Of a stretch of 64,000 nt of DNA, positions 18,027-26,772 are shown in pieces; position 1 is the first letter of the stretch; each line of letters opens with the position of its first letter. The notes under the pieces were generated by a model. That model searched no databases. It was not told where the DNA came from and saw only the letters and a program-made list of their open reading frames with translations. The DNA is from Pediococcus acidilactici. GTDB lineage: Bacteria > Bacillota > Bacilli > Lactobacillales > Lactobacillaceae. The position numbers and the translations under genes were made by a program. The DNA is taken from NCBI GenBank assembly GCA_024970065.1, contig CP103908.1, positions 1,931,188-1,995,187 of the forward strand, given 5' to 3'.

Positions 18027-18575
18027 TTAAACTTTGCCCCTTCTAGCTAGCTGCGTATACTTCTTTACGAATTCAGTCTTGGCGGCCGTATAGCCGTCAC
18101 GATCGTGCTCATAAGGCTTCCAAAGCGTCAGTTTTAATTCTTCATACTGGTGGGCAATTTCGGGATGATTATTTAGATAATCCCGAAAATATATTTCATC
18201 ATTATCTCCAGGCACCCGCAAATGAAGGTGAAAAACTCGCTCAGCAAATCCTTGGGGCAAGTACCCCTTATTAAAATCAATTCGATTTGTTTGCTGAGCC
18301 ATACAAATGTAGTCGTTTTGTTCCAAAATTTCTTTAATCGCTGCATGACTGGCGTGAGGAGCTTCTACTAAAATATCGACAATGGGCTTGGCCCAAATAT
18401 TATCAATTGCCGTACTTCCAATATGGTTAATCGCTACGTTGATGGGCAGCAACCGCTTTAAGCGCCGCTCTTCATCTGCATACCAAGATTGCCATCCTGG
18501 TTGAGGAGCAACCAGCTGAATGGGAAAAAGCTGCCACAATTCTTCTAACGATAAATCGGATAGCGAATCACTCAT
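18027..18575 (-). CDS. GrpB/UPF0157 family nucleotidyltransferase-like protein
   Basis: The 182-residue protein has the UPF0157 hallmarks: INHIGSTAI near residue 48 and KPIVDILVE, the Asp-containing strand of a nucleotidyltransferase fold. The role is not established; related domains are fused to dephospho-CoA kinase in some bacteria. I choose the ATG at 18575, nine bases after GGAGG and overlapping the previous gene by eight bases; an ATG two codons earlier is too close to that site. It forms a two-gene operon with the MmcQ-like gene. Confidence 0.85.
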   Translation of the reverse strand: MSDSLSDLSLEELWQLFPIQLVAPQPGWQSWYADEERRLKRLLPINVAINHIGSTAIDNIWAKPIVDILVEAPHASHAAIKEILEQNDYICMAQQTNRIDFNKGYLPQGFAERVFHLHLRVPGDNDEIYFRDYLNNHPEIAHQYEELKLTLWKPYEHDRDGYTAAKTEFVKKYTQLARRGKV

Positions 18576-19263
18576 CGCCATCGCCCTCCTGTACTTGCAT
18601 GTAATGCGCCAACTGCTCGGGCATGTGCCGTGGTCCCCGCACCGTGGTAACCCCGTATTGTTTTAAAACAGGGAGTGCGAATTGGGTTTTGTCATACTTT
18701 TTTATCAAATGAATCCGCATTGCCTTGTTCATTTTAATATTGGCATCCCGGTAATTTTGCGGAATGTTTACTTCCACAGCCAAACACTTGTACCTAATTG
18801 CCGAGATTGGCGATGTAACGTAAAGGTATACCAGGTCGTTGACCTTAATGTTGCTGGTTTGCTTCCAGATGATCGTGGTATTTTCACGAAAGGCTTGATC
18901 CACGTCGAAATACTTGGGATTGGCAGGAACAATCCACTTTTGCCCCACGTGAGCGTGATCATCAAACGTAAAACACTGGTCGGCAATTGACTTTAACAGC
19001 GTTACATAAGCATTGCGAACCTTCCCCGCAAATTTTCCAGCTACGTATTTTGCTCGAAAATTGGTGTATTCATCCCCAAATGCCAAATCAAACACCCGAC
19101 CCGTAACTTGGCCATCAGGCGCCACCGTAATTTCCACCGAAAAATCTCCGCCAATAATTTTTTTGGTAAAAACTAGCTGGAGCCCTTTTTCTTGAAAACC
19201 GAACTTCAACAGCCGGCTTTTGACGGGCTTTAGATTTCCTAAAATTTCATCTTCAATTTCCAA
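18568..19263 (-). CDS. MmcQ/YjbR-like protein with C-terminal PUA/EVE-like domain
   Basis: The first about 115 residues match the MmcQ/YjbR fold, and about 120-225 (WIVPANPKYFDV, then VNDLVYLYVTSPISAI) look like an EVE/PUA-like domain that binds modified nucleobases. The fusion occurs in other lactobacilli as far as I recall. Function is unknown; a nucleic-acid-binding role is inferred from both domains. The gene overlaps the GrpB-like gene downstream, which indicates co-translation. Confidence 0.72.
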   Translation of the reverse strand: MEIEDEILGNLKPVKSRLLKFGFQEKGLQLVFTKKIIGGDFSVEITVAPDGQVTGRVFDLAFGDEYTNFRAKYVAGKFAGKVRNAYVTLLKSIADQCFTFDDHAHVGQKWIVPANPKYFDVDQAFRENTTIIWKQTSNIKVNDLVYLYVTSPISAIRYKCLAVEVNIPQNYRDANIKMNKAMRIHLIKKYDKTQFALPVLKQYGVTTVRGPRHMPEQLAHYMQVQEGDGDE

Positions 19264-19696
19264 GCGAATTTCCCACCTTTAACTGCTATTCTTCAAGAAC
19301 AATTTAACACAAACTGCCCGAAAAAGAAGTTATCAGCCTAGGAAAATCAACTAACGAATCATAAAAAATAAATGATTTTTTTCTTTGCTATAAAGACAAG
19401 TACACAGCTAGTATTTTTCAAATTAATTCGTCAACGCGCCTTTTAAAAGCTCTGCTTACGCTTAAAAATTCCACCCTAAAGTTCTCCTTCCCAAAATTAA
19501 CTTTACGAAATTTTACTTCTCAATTAATAATTTCAAGCATAAAGATAGCTATTTAAGTTAATACCCTTTATAATTGATAAAATCCCATGGATATCATATT
19601 TCTTTAAAGTTAAACTCACTAATGCAATAATAGAAATGATAAACTTTTATGAACTTCAATTGTACTTAATCATTAAGTTAAATTAAGGAGAAGCTT
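19264..19696. other. AT-rich noncoding region
   Basis: I find no gene here. The only notable items are a TATAAT at 19569-19574 and one copy of the TGAACTTCA motif at 19650-19658. The last bases hold the ribosome site (AAGGAG) of the next gene. Confidence 0.6.
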
Positions 19697-20002
19697 ATGC
19701 CATTATTTGCATGTTTTCTAGATTTTTTAGCACTTGGAACCTATTTTATTCAATTAAATCACCCTAGTAACGCCATTTACGTAGTGGGCGCCGTTATCCA
19801 ATTAATTATCACGGCAGGCTTACTATTAATTGCAATTGGCTACCGGGGACCACGCTTTACTGCTTGGCGGCCGGCAGGATTTAGTTATCTAACGATTCGT
19901 TACGGAATTATCATTATGTCCTTAGTTATTAATGGACTCATTTTATTTCTGTACGGCCTTAATCTATCAGGGACTAACCCGATTGTTTTTAACGGTTTTT
20001 AA
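19697..20002 (+). CDS. Small membrane protein of unknown function
   Basis: I do not recognise this 101-residue protein. It has three likely membrane helices (about 4-20, 27-46, 70-90) and few charges. The ribosome site AAGGAGA precedes the ATG. It is followed 128 bp later by the DUF805 gene on the same strand, and both lie before one terminator, so they may share a transcript. No motif points to a role. Confidence 0.7.
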   Translation: MPLFACFLDFLALGTYFIQLNHPSNAIYVVGAVIQLIITAGLLLIAIGYRGPRFTAWRPAGFSYLTIRYGIIIMSLVINGLILFLYGLNLSGTNPIVFNGF

Positions 20003-20130
20003 TTAAGCCAACCCGTCCAATGACCTGAAGACGTAAAAAGCCCGGTCACGATTTTAGAAGGGTTACTAGCTAATTGTTTTACGGTAACCCAATTTATAAA
20101 TCAATTTTGCTATAAGGGAGGAGAGTTTTT

Positions 20131-20517
20131 ATGGTAGCTGCATATAAGAAGTTTTGGAATAATTTATTTGACTTTTCCGGCACTGCAAATCGCCCCGAAT
20201 ACTGGTGGCCAGTAATCATTAACTACATTATTGGCGGTCTAGCAGTTGGTATTATTACTAATTTAATGGGTCACCCTATCGATGATATTTACAATTGGCA
20301 AGACCTAAGCACTAATTTGGTAGTGCAAATTGTTACTCTAATCGTTTGGGTAGGTACTTTATCACTTAAGTTCCGCCGTTTGCATGATACCGACCGTTCG
20401 GGTTGGTGGGTCTTAATTGACCTCATTCCGCTAATTGGAACGATCTGGTTCTTCATCTTGATGATTTTGCCATCCAAGCCTAACCGTTGGGATGGTCATC
20501 ACGGCCAACACGCTTAA
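20131..20517 (+). CDS. DUF805 family membrane protein
   Basis: The 128-residue protein has the typical DUF805 pattern: FSGTANRPEYWW near the start, then a first helix, KFRRLHDTDRSGWW and a further helix pair (LIPLIGTIWFFILMI). DUF805 proteins are small inner-membrane proteins of unknown role. The ribosome site GGGAGGAGAG is strong. A terminator follows at 20540. Confidence 0.92.
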   Translation: MVAAYKKFWNNLFDFSGTANRPEYWWPVIINYIIGGLAVGIITNLMGHPIDDIYNWQDLSTNLVVQIVTLIVWVGTLSLKFRRLHDTDRSGWWVLIDLIPLIGTIWFFILMILPSKPNRWDGHHGQHA

Positions 20518-20539
20518 TTGAACTTCATTATTCCACATT

Positions 20540-20580
20540 AAAACGAGGCTCCGGGAATATTTCTCGGGCCTCGTTTTTTA
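20540..20580 (+). terminator. Terminator after the DUF805 gene
   Basis: The stem AAACGAGGC pairs with the GCCTCGTTT side, followed by six T. Confidence 0.85.
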
Positions 20581-20771
20581 AACTACACTGTCATAGTCAC
20601 ATTCACAGATACAAATACTGAAAATAAAAACTAAATTATGTAGTTTCTTATTCTTGACCATCTAACCACCAACCAGCTTGAACTTTCACCCGCTAAATTT
20701 TTCATTACTAACACTTTATTTACCAATTCTGTTATGATGAAGGGGTTAAATCAGAATTAGAGGTTAAGGAT

Positions 20772-21092
20772 ATGGGGTATATGTATTTATCATTCGCCAT
20801 CGTTGGTGAATTAATTGGAGATAATTTATTAAAAGCATCGGCTGGTTTTACCCGACCGGTTTACGGCGTTTCGGCGTTGCTTTCGTATGGAATCTGCTTT
20901 TATTTCTTCTCGCTTTCATTAAAAACGATTAACTTAAACATTGCGTACGCAGTGTGGGCTGGCATTGGAATTTTGCTAACTGCCGTGATTGCGTTTCTCT
21001 TTTGGAAGGAACCAATTAATTTGGGTAACATCTTGGGAATCCTTTTCATCATTGTAGGCGTGGTCATCCTCAGTTACTACGGCGAAAATTAG
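20772..21092 (+). CDS. Small multidrug resistance (SMR/EmrE) family transporter
   Basis: This four-helix proton-coupled efflux protein works as a dimer on cationic compounds or guanidinium. The essential membrane Glu is present at about residue 13 (IVGELIGDNLLK). The signature around NIAYAVWAGIGILLTAVI and the closing helix GILFIIVGVVIL are typical. The 106-residue length is normal. It is a single-gene unit with its own terminator. Whether it is a drug or guanidinium exporter cannot be told; no guanidine riboswitch is visible upstream. Confidence 0.93.
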   Translation: MGYMYLSFAIVGELIGDNLLKASAGFTRPVYGVSALLSYGICFYFFSLSLKTINLNIAYAVWAGIGILLTAVIAFLFWKEPINLGNILGILFIIVGVVILSYYGEN

Positions 21093-21102
21093 AACTATCG
21101 CT

Positions 21103-21133
21103 AGGCTGGAAAATTAATTTTCCAGCCTTTTTT
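21103..21133 (+). terminator. Terminator after the SMR gene
   Basis: A perfect 11-bp stem (AGGCTGGAAAA/TTTTCCAGCCT) is followed by T residues. Confidence 0.9.
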
Positions 21134-21286
21134 ATTGGTTTAATTACTAGTCGTCATCGACTTAAATTGCAACTAACCATGTTAAACTGGAAATGGTAAT
21201 TAGCTAGGCTATTATCGAAGATTAAATTATTGTTGGCTCCTTAGCAAATAGCAAGGGGACTTCATAAATAGGGAGTGTAACTACGG

Positions 21287-21709
21287 ATGCTTAAAGAATT
21301 TAAAGAATTTGTTTCACGTGGAAACGTCCTCGACCTGGCCGTCGGGGTTATCATTGGGGGCGCTTTTACTTCCATCGTAAAGGCCTTGGTTAATTATTTA
21401 ATTAACCCGCTGATTGGGCTCTTCGTCGGGGGAATTGATTTTTCAGACTGGTCCCTTAAAGTTGCCGGCGCCACGTTTAAATTTGGAAGTTTCGTCAACG
21501 CCGTCATCAACTTTTTGATCATTGCCTTCGTGGTCTTTATTATCGTTAAAACCGTTAATAAATTTGTGCCCAAAAAAGCTGACGAAGAAGACCAGACTGA
21601 TGAAACCGACAATAGTGAACTTTATTTGAAAGAAATTCGCGACGCGTTGGTTCAGAATCCAGAGCTCGTCGACAAACTTCGCAACCAATCGGAGAACAAT
21701 CATCAATAA
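21287..21709 (+). CDS. mscL: Large-conductance mechanosensitive channel MscL
   Basis: This pore opens on hypo-osmotic shock to release solutes. The 140-residue protein starts MLKEFKEFVSRGNVLDLAVG, with the first helix containing GVIIGGAF and the second helix at about 68-90, then an acidic C-terminal helix. The length is normal. The gene is monocistronic with a terminator. A parS-like site lies inside the first codons. Identification is certain from the N-terminal signature. Confidence 0.97.
   Translation: MLKEFKEFVSRGNVLDLAVGVIIGGAFTSIVKALVNYLINPLIGLFVGGIDFSDWSLKVAGATFKFGSFVNAVINFLIIAFVVFIIVKTVNKFVPKKADEEDQTDETDNSELYLKEIRDALVQNPELVDKLRNQSENNHQ
21310..21325. other. parS-like site inside mscL
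   Basis: TGTTTCACGTGGAAAC matches 14 of 16 positions of the known variant TGTTTCACGTGGAACA of the ParB/Spo0J binding site. It is 41 kb from dnaA, in the range where parS sites cluster. It encodes residues of the MscL start, so conservation could be partly due to the protein. Confidence 0.6.
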
Positions 21710-21736
21710 CCCCCGATTAACTTAATTCACCTTCAT

Positions 21737-21770
21737 AACGAGACCTTAGAAATAATGGGGTCTCGTTTTT
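21737..21770 (+). terminator. Terminator of mscL
   Basis: The stem AACGAGACC/GGTCTCGTT is followed by T. Confidence 0.88.
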
Positions 21771-21792
21771 AAATGCCATTAAGCCGGCAATC

Positions 21793-21814
21793 TTGAACTT
21801 AAATTTAAGTTCAA
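21793..21814. other. 22-bp perfect palindrome
   Basis: The arms TTGAACTT and AAGTTCAA surround AAATTT, giving a perfect 22-bp palindrome between mscL and the aldehyde dehydrogenase. The arms resemble the TGAASTTCA motif. It is not followed by T and so is not a terminator. Confidence 0.6.
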
Positions 21815-21955
21815 CTAACTAATTAAAAGGTGTCTAAATCCTCCGCAAAAACGGCGAACCCCAACCGGGTTTTTGGGCTATACCAAAAATTACATTTTCC
21901 TTCCTCCACTAAAATCCCAAAATTTATTTTTTAACAAATAAGCGATATCACTTGA

Positions 21956-21970
21956 ATGTAAGCGCATTCT
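21956..21970 (+). promoter_or_regulatory. CcpA cre site upstream of the aldehyde dehydrogenase
   Basis: ATGTAAGCGCATTCT matches every fixed position of the cre consensus WTGNAANCGNWNNCW, 43 bp before the start codon. This indicates carbon catabolite control. Confidence 0.8.
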
Positions 21971-22012
21971 TTTGCACAATAGAACCATAACGAAAAAGGA
22001 GCTGATTTTTTT

Positions 22013-23383
22013 ATGGCATACCAATCTGTAAATCCATACACTGGAAAATTAATCCAGACATATCCTAGCACTACCGACCAAGAAGTCGAAGTTGCTCTAA
22101 AAAATGCCGATGAATTTTACCAATTTGCCAAAACCCAACCTATCGAAAAGCGAGCTGAAAAATTACAACTGATTGCGGACACTTTCCGGGAGAATCTTGA
22201 TGATTATGCCCGCCTAATCACTACTAACATGGGCATGCTTTTCACCGAAGCCCAAGCGGAAGTACAAAAAACCATTGAGTTTGCGGAATATTACGCCCAA
22301 AACGCCGCTAAACTGTTGGAAGATAAACCTTACAACGAGGTTCCCGGCGTCCGTGCTCATGTTAAATACCAGTCCATTGGAACGATTCTATTAGTGGAAC
22401 CTTGGAATTTCCCATATACCCAAATTATGCGGGTTTTTGCCCCTAACTTCATGGTCGGCAATCCCGTTTTATTGAAGGATCCAAGCATGATTCCCGACTG
22501 CTCCGACGCGTTTGCCACGGTTACCCAAAAAGCCGGCATCCCTACCGGAGCTTTTAAAAACCTGTTGATTAACTATGACCAAGTCAACACCATCATTGCT
22601 GATCCACGAGTTCAAGGCGTCGCTCTAACTGGTTCGGAAGGTGCTGGTAAAAAGATTGCGGCTGAAGCAGGCGCTAATTTAAAGAAATCTACGATGGAAT
22701 TAGGTGGCACCGACGTGTTTATCGTTACCGACGATGCCGATCTTGACCAGGCAATTAAGGTAGGTGCAAAAGCCCGGTTAACTAATGCTGGACAAGTTTG
22801 CACTTCCGCAAAACGTTTTATCATTAACGCAAAAGTTTATGACCAATTCTTAGACGGGCTTATTGCAGAATTTGCCAAACGAAAAATTGGTGACCCACAA
22901 GATCCTAAGACAACTTTAGCACCACTTTCTTCCAAATCTGCCCAAGAAAAACTACAAAAGCAGGTTGATATGGCAATTGCGGGCGGTGCTAAGTTACTCT
23001 GGGGCGACAATACGCCGTTTGAAGGTCCTGGTGCTAGTTTCCATCCGTTAATCCTAAGCGGAATGCAACCAGACAATCCGATGTATGATCAAGAGCTCTT
23101 TGGTCCAGTTGCACAAGTTTACAAAGTTGCCGACGACGAAGAAGCCATCGCCCTTGCCAATGCGTCACAACACGGCCTAGGTGGGACCGTCTTTGCGGGT
23201 GATTTAGATCGTGCTGAAAAACTCGCTTCCCAAATTGAAACTGGACAAGTTGCCATTAACCAGATGCTAACTTCTCACGCAAACCTTCCATTTGGTGGGG
23301 TGAAACTTTCGGGCTACGGCCGGGAATTAAGTGACATGGGAATTCGCGAATTTGTTAACGCTAAGACGATTATTGATGGATAA
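22013..23383 (+). CDS. NAD(P)-dependent succinate-semialdehyde-type aldehyde dehydrogenase
   Basis: This enzyme oxidises an aldehyde to a carboxylate. The 456-residue protein has PWNFPYTQ (cofactor and active-site Asn), the GSEGAGK cofactor loop, the general-base Glu in MELGGTD (about residue 228) and the catalytic Cys in GQVCTSAKRF (about 262). Overall it is closest in pattern to the short SSADH (GabD/YneI-like) group. It begins after GGAG, with a cre site upstream, and lies 82 bp ahead of ackA, which has a cre site as well. The true substrate may be acetaldehyde or another small aldehyde. Confidence 0.9.
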   Translation: MAYQSVNPYTGKLIQTYPSTTDQEVEVALKNADEFYQFAKTQPIEKRAEKLQLIADTFRENLDDYARLITTNMGMLFTEAQAEVQKTIEFAEYYAQNAAKLLEDKPYNEVPGVRAHVKYQSIGTILLVEPWNFPYTQIMRVFAPNFMVGNPVLLKDPSMIPDCSDAFATVTQKAGIPTGAFKNLLINYDQVNTIIADPRVQGVALTGSEGAGKKIAAEAGANLKKSTMELGGTDVFIVTDDADLDQAIKVGAKARLTNAGQVCTSAKRFIINAKVYDQFLDGLIAEFAKRKIGDPQDPKTTLAPLSSKSAQEKLQKQVDMAIAGGAKLLWGDNTPFEGPGASFHPLILSGMQPDNPMYDQELFGPVAQVYKVADDEEAIALANASQHGLGGTVFAGDLDRAEKLASQIETGQVAINQMLTSHANLPFGGVKLSGYGRELSDMGIREFVNAKTIIDG

Positions 23384-23409
23384 AAATCGTTAAATCGTTT
23401 ATTATTTAA

Positions 23410-23424
23410 ATGTAAGCGGATTCA
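23410..23424 (+). promoter_or_regulatory. CcpA cre site upstream of ackA
   Basis: ATGTAAGCGGATTCA fits the cre consensus fully and lies 41 bp before the ackA start. Regulation of ackA by CcpA is well known in Bacillus. Confidence 0.8.
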
Positions 23425-23465
23425 TAAGTTCGTTTAAAATTGTCGGAGTTAGTGAGGAATGACCT

Positions 23466-24653
23466 ATGTTAAAAGAATTAGTAATCAATGCTGGTAGTTC
23501 AACTTTGAAATGGAAATTATTTTCCATGCCGGATGAGCAAATTTTAGCAAGTGGCTTGGTTGATCGGATCGATTTACCCGCCTCTGTATTTACCGCTCAA
23601 CAACCCGGGCAGGAGAAGTATCGCATTACCCAAGATAATATTACCTACGATTTAGCAGCCACCATGGTGCTCTCGTACCTAAAAGATCAAGGTGTCGTGG
23701 AACATCTTCACGAAATTAGTGGAATTGGTCACCGCGTCGTAGCGGGCGGTGAATACTTTAAGGATTCCGTTTTGGTGGACCACGAAGTTTTGGACCAAAT
23801 TAACGAACTTGCCCAATATGCACCACTGCATAACCCGATCGAAGCGCGCTACATTGAGATCTTTATGCAATTACTACCCAAAGCACGGCAAGTAGCCGTC
23901 TTCGATACCTCATTGTACGCGGAGATGCCTAAAGTTAACTACCTCTACCCCATTCCTTACGAATACTATACGGAATACGGTGTGCGGAAATACGGGGCAC
24001 ACGGTACTAGTCACCGGTACGTTGCCCACCGGACGGCTGAATTACTCGGACGACCGTTAGAAGAGCTTAAGCTAATCACCTGTCACTTGGGTTCTGGTTC
24101 GTCAATCACCGCGTTTGACCATGGACGGGTAATTGATACCTCGATGGGCTTCACGCCGTTGGGTGGCGTAATGATGGCAACGCGGTCGGGCGATTTAGAC
24201 GCCTCCCTCGTGGCCTTCCTAGCTAAAAAATTAGAGATTAGCGTCGAAGAAGTGGTGGATATCCTCAACCAGAAATCTGGTTTATTGGGTATTTCCCAGC
24301 TTTCACCCGATCAGCGAGATCTTGAAGAAGCTGCGCCGACAAATCCCCAAGCTCAGTTAGCACTGGATATGTTCGTTAACCGGGTTGTGCGTTTTATTGG
24401 TAGCTACGTTGCCGAACTAGGGGGCTTAGATGCCATCGTCTTCACCGCCGGTTGCGGCGAAAACGCCATTGAGGTACGAAAAAAAATTGCTGACCAACTC
24501 GGCTACTTTGGCTTAGCAGTTGACGACGCGCGCAATGACGTACGGGGTAAGGAACAAAAAATCAGCCCCGACGAAGCTAAGGTAGATGTATTGGTCGTTC
24601 CAACCAATGAGGAACTGATGATTGTCCGAGACGTTCAGCGTTTGGCAAATTAA
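23466..24653 (+). CDS. ackA: Acetate kinase
   Basis: Acetate kinase converts acetyl-phosphate and ADP to acetate and ATP, the ATP-yielding step of the phosphoketolase and pyruvate routes. The 395-residue protein has NAGSSTLKWKLF at the start (kinase signature 1, normally NxGSSSxK), HRVVAGGE, the FDTSLYAEMP stretch, GAHGTSHRYV (signature 2) and HLGSGSSITAF. Length is normal. A cre site precedes it and a terminator follows at 24743. Confidence 0.97.
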   Translation: MLKELVINAGSSTLKWKLFSMPDEQILASGLVDRIDLPASVFTAQQPGQEKYRITQDNITYDLAATMVLSYLKDQGVVEHLHEISGIGHRVVAGGEYFKDSVLVDHEVLDQINELAQYAPLHNPIEARYIEIFMQLLPKARQVAVFDTSLYAEMPKVNYLYPIPYEYYTEYGVRKYGAHGTSHRYVAHRTAELLGRPLEELKLITCHLGSGSSITAFDHGRVIDTSMGFTPLGGVMMATRSGDLDASLVAFLAKKLEISVEEVVDILNQKSGLLGISQLSPDQRDLEEAAPTNPQAQLALDMFVNRVVRFIGSYVAELGGLDAIVFTAGCGENAIEVRKKIADQLGYFGLAVDDARNDVRGKEQKISPDEAKVDVLVVPTNEELMIVRDVQRLAN

Positions 24654-24742
24654 TTTATTTGAATTTTGTGCGGCAGGCGCACGTGTTCGTTCAAACATTA
24701 GCAAAAAATTCAATTGGTTCTCTAACCATCAAGGCTAGTTCT

Positions 24743-24771
24743 AAAGACCGGAAAAAATTTCCGGTCTTTTT
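24743..24771 (+). terminator. Terminator of ackA
   Basis: The stem AAAGACCGGAAA pairs with TTTCCGGTCTTT, then T. Confidence 0.9.
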
Positions 24772-24847
24772 ATTTTGTAAAAAATTATTTTATATTCCCC
24801 ATTGACTTTCAATTCCTTTAACTTCATAATGTGGCTAAAGCAATATT

Positions 24848-24858
24848 ATATGTCATAT
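24848..24858 (+). promoter_or_regulatory. Possible PadR operator
   Basis: ATATGTCATAT is a palindrome just before the ribosome site of the PadR gene; PadR-type repressors bind ATGT/ACAT-like dyads in their own promoter. The evidence is modest. Confidence 0.4.
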
Positions 24859-24876
24859 AGTATGAGGAGGGATTTA

Positions 24877-25197
24877 GTGGCAATCCAAATACCCACCGCT
24901 TTACTCGACGGGTGTGTACTCGGCATTTTAAGTCGGGGTGATTATTACGGGTACGCCCTGACCCAGAAAGTCCAGGAACACACTCCCGTTTCTGAATCCA
25001 CCATGTATCCCGTTTTAAGGCGGCTGAAAAAGGCTAATCTACTTACCACCTACGACGAACCTTACCAGGGCCGGAACCGTCGCTATTACCACATCACCGC
25101 TGAAGGTCAAAAGCAGTTAACTGAAGTTCAGCAAGAATGGCTAACTTTTAAAAAACAAATTGACCAATTACTTGGAGGAGTTGAACCAGATGAATGA
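24877..25197 (+). CDS. PadR-family transcriptional regulator
   Basis: This 106-residue winged-helix repressor has the PadR features LLDGCVLGILSRGDYYGYAL, the recognition part ESTMYPVLRRLKKANLL and a wing with GRNRRYYHIT, followed by a dimerisation helix. I choose the GTG at 24877, which has AGGAGG six bases upstream; a longer frame to 24802 lacks such a site. It starts a five-gene operon with DUF1700, DUF4097 and ABC genes, and overlaps the next start by eight bases. In related Firmicutes this set is a cell-envelope stress or antimicrobial response module. Confidence 0.92.
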   Translation: MAIQIPTALLDGCVLGILSRGDYYGYALTQKVQEHTPVSESTMYPVLRRLKKANLLTTYDEPYQGRNRRYYHITAEGQKQLTEVQQEWLTFKKQIDQLLGGVEPDE

Positions 25198-25813
25198 ATA
25201 CATCGATGAATTAAAGTCCCACTTAACCGAACTAACTACCGAAGAACAGTCAGACGTAATCAATTTTTATACGGAATACCTTGAAGATGCCGGAATCAAA
25301 ACTTATGCTGCAGCCGTTGACAAGCTCGGCACGCCGGTTCAGTTGGCGAGAAAAGTACTTGCTGATTATTCGATCAAGGCAAGCCAAACCATGAACGACA
25401 CTGGTACGCAAACCCATTCTAAACAACCCCAACGCGACGTTCGCACAATCTGGCTCATTATTTTGGCGCTCCTTTCCTTTGCTACGCCAATGGGTCTGAT
25501 CATCCCCGCCATACTCATCGCCATTTGTGTGATTCCATTCAGTATTGTTTTTTCCGTAGTAGTCTCGATAGGGGCCCTCTTTCTAAGCTTGCTGTTGGCG
25601 GGCGTAATCTTAATCGGCGCGGGTGGTTACATAATTTTTTCCTCCTTCTGGGCGGGTTTTTCAATTTTAGGTACCGGCTTCACTTTCCTAGGACTATTTT
25701 TAATTCTCCTCCCGATAGCCCACTGGATCATTGTGAACGGCATCCACCTCACTTCCCAATTGTTCCAGAAATTGTACGCCTCTATCAGCCAAAAAACTCG
25801 TTTCGGAAAGTAG
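25190..25813 (+). CDS. DUF1700/HAAS-type membrane protein
   Basis: The 207-residue protein starts MNEYIDELKSHLTELT, the alpha-helical HAAS-type domain (about 1-75) typical of DUF1700. About three membrane helices follow (about 80-190). Such proteins pair with PadR regulators and are thought to act as its membrane signalling partner (inference from neighbourhood). The ATG at 25190 has GGAGGAG upstream and overlaps the padR stop. Confidence 0.88.
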   Translation: MNEYIDELKSHLTELTTEEQSDVINFYTEYLEDAGIKTYAAAVDKLGTPVQLARKVLADYSIKASQTMNDTGTQTHSKQPQRDVRTIWLIILALLSFATPMGLIIPAILIAICVIPFSIVFSVVVSIGALFLSLLLAGVILIGAGGYIIFSSFWAGFSILGTGFTFLGLFLILLPIAHWIIVNGIHLTSQLFQKLYASISQKTRFGK

Positions 25814-25823
25814 GTACAAATCC

Positions 25824-26741
25824 ATGAAGAAGACTTTTATCGCCGGTATTTTATTAACCTTACTTGGAATTATCTTTATCACGATTGCTTCCCTCAATAA
25901 TGCCTTTTACGACCTGCCGAAACTAAACGAGCGATTCCATTTCGCGGGCAGCCATTCCATCACTAAATCCTATCGTCGGGTTCGCTCCATCCAGCTTAAA
26001 ACATTGAACGACGTCACAGTCGAAGCTTACGATGGTAAATCAATAAAGATCACCACGCCCGCGTCGATAAACCAAATCCATTACCAATCTAGTTCTCAAC
26101 AATTAAACATTGGAACAGCCAGAATAAACCGTTTATTAACTTCATTTCTAAGCGACTATAACCAATCTGACCCAATTTTAATTAAGGTTCCGCGCCAAAC
26201 TATTTTGCAATCGATCAAAGGCAGCACCACTGGAGAGCTTACTTTATCTACCTTAAACATTGACCAACTCCGTTTACGTAGCACGGATGAAGTTCATTTA
26301 AATAAAATGAAGGTAAACGATACTTTGAATATTAGTGGTGAAGCCGACGTGAACTTAAATAACGTAACTGCCGACACCCTGGACATCAACGGGGACGGCG
26401 AGGTGATTATTCAAAACTGTAATTTCCAAAAGAACCCCACCACGATTTCTAATACTGATGACATTTCCGTTACTAATAGCAAACTTAACCGCGCTAGTTT
26501 AACTTCATCTGACGGCGATATTAACTTAAATGAACTTCAAGCCACCCACGACCTTGCCGTTCGGACGACCGATGGTGACATTCATGCTGTTTTAAATTCA
26601 ACCAAGGACCTTGCCGTCTCCGCCACTACGGATGACGGAAAAGTTACGATTTTTGGTCGTTCTCAACGCCATTTTCGCGATGGCAATTTAGCAACCAAGT
26701 ACACCTTTAGTACTGGCGATGGCGATATCCATATTGAATAA
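25824..26741 (+). CDS. DUF4097 family beta-helix surface protein
   Basis: The 305-residue protein has an N-terminal membrane anchor (about 5-25), a linker, then a repetitive parallel-beta region of the DUF4097 type with repeated S-x-DGDI motifs (for example SSDGDINL, TTDGDIHA, STGDGDIH). Such proteins sit at the outer face of the membrane; a related enterococcal protein (LiaX) senses antimicrobial peptides. It follows the DUF1700 gene by 10 bp. The specific role here is inferred. Confidence 0.85.
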   Translation: MKKTFIAGILLTLLGIIFITIASLNNAFYDLPKLNERFHFAGSHSITKSYRRVRSIQLKTLNDVTVEAYDGKSIKITTPASINQIHYQSSSQQLNIGTARINRLLTSFLSDYNQSDPILIKVPRQTILQSIKGSTTGELTLSTLNIDQLRLRSTDEVHLNKMKVNDTLNISGEADVNLNNVTADTLDINGDGEVIIQNCNFQKNPTTISNTDDISVTNSKLNRASLTSSDGDINLNELQATHDLAVRTTDGDIHAVLNSTKDLAVSATTDDGKVTIFGRSQRHFRDGNLATKYTFSTGDGDIHIE

Positions 26742-26772
26742 CCACGTTTTAACAGATTGGACGGTGAACGTT

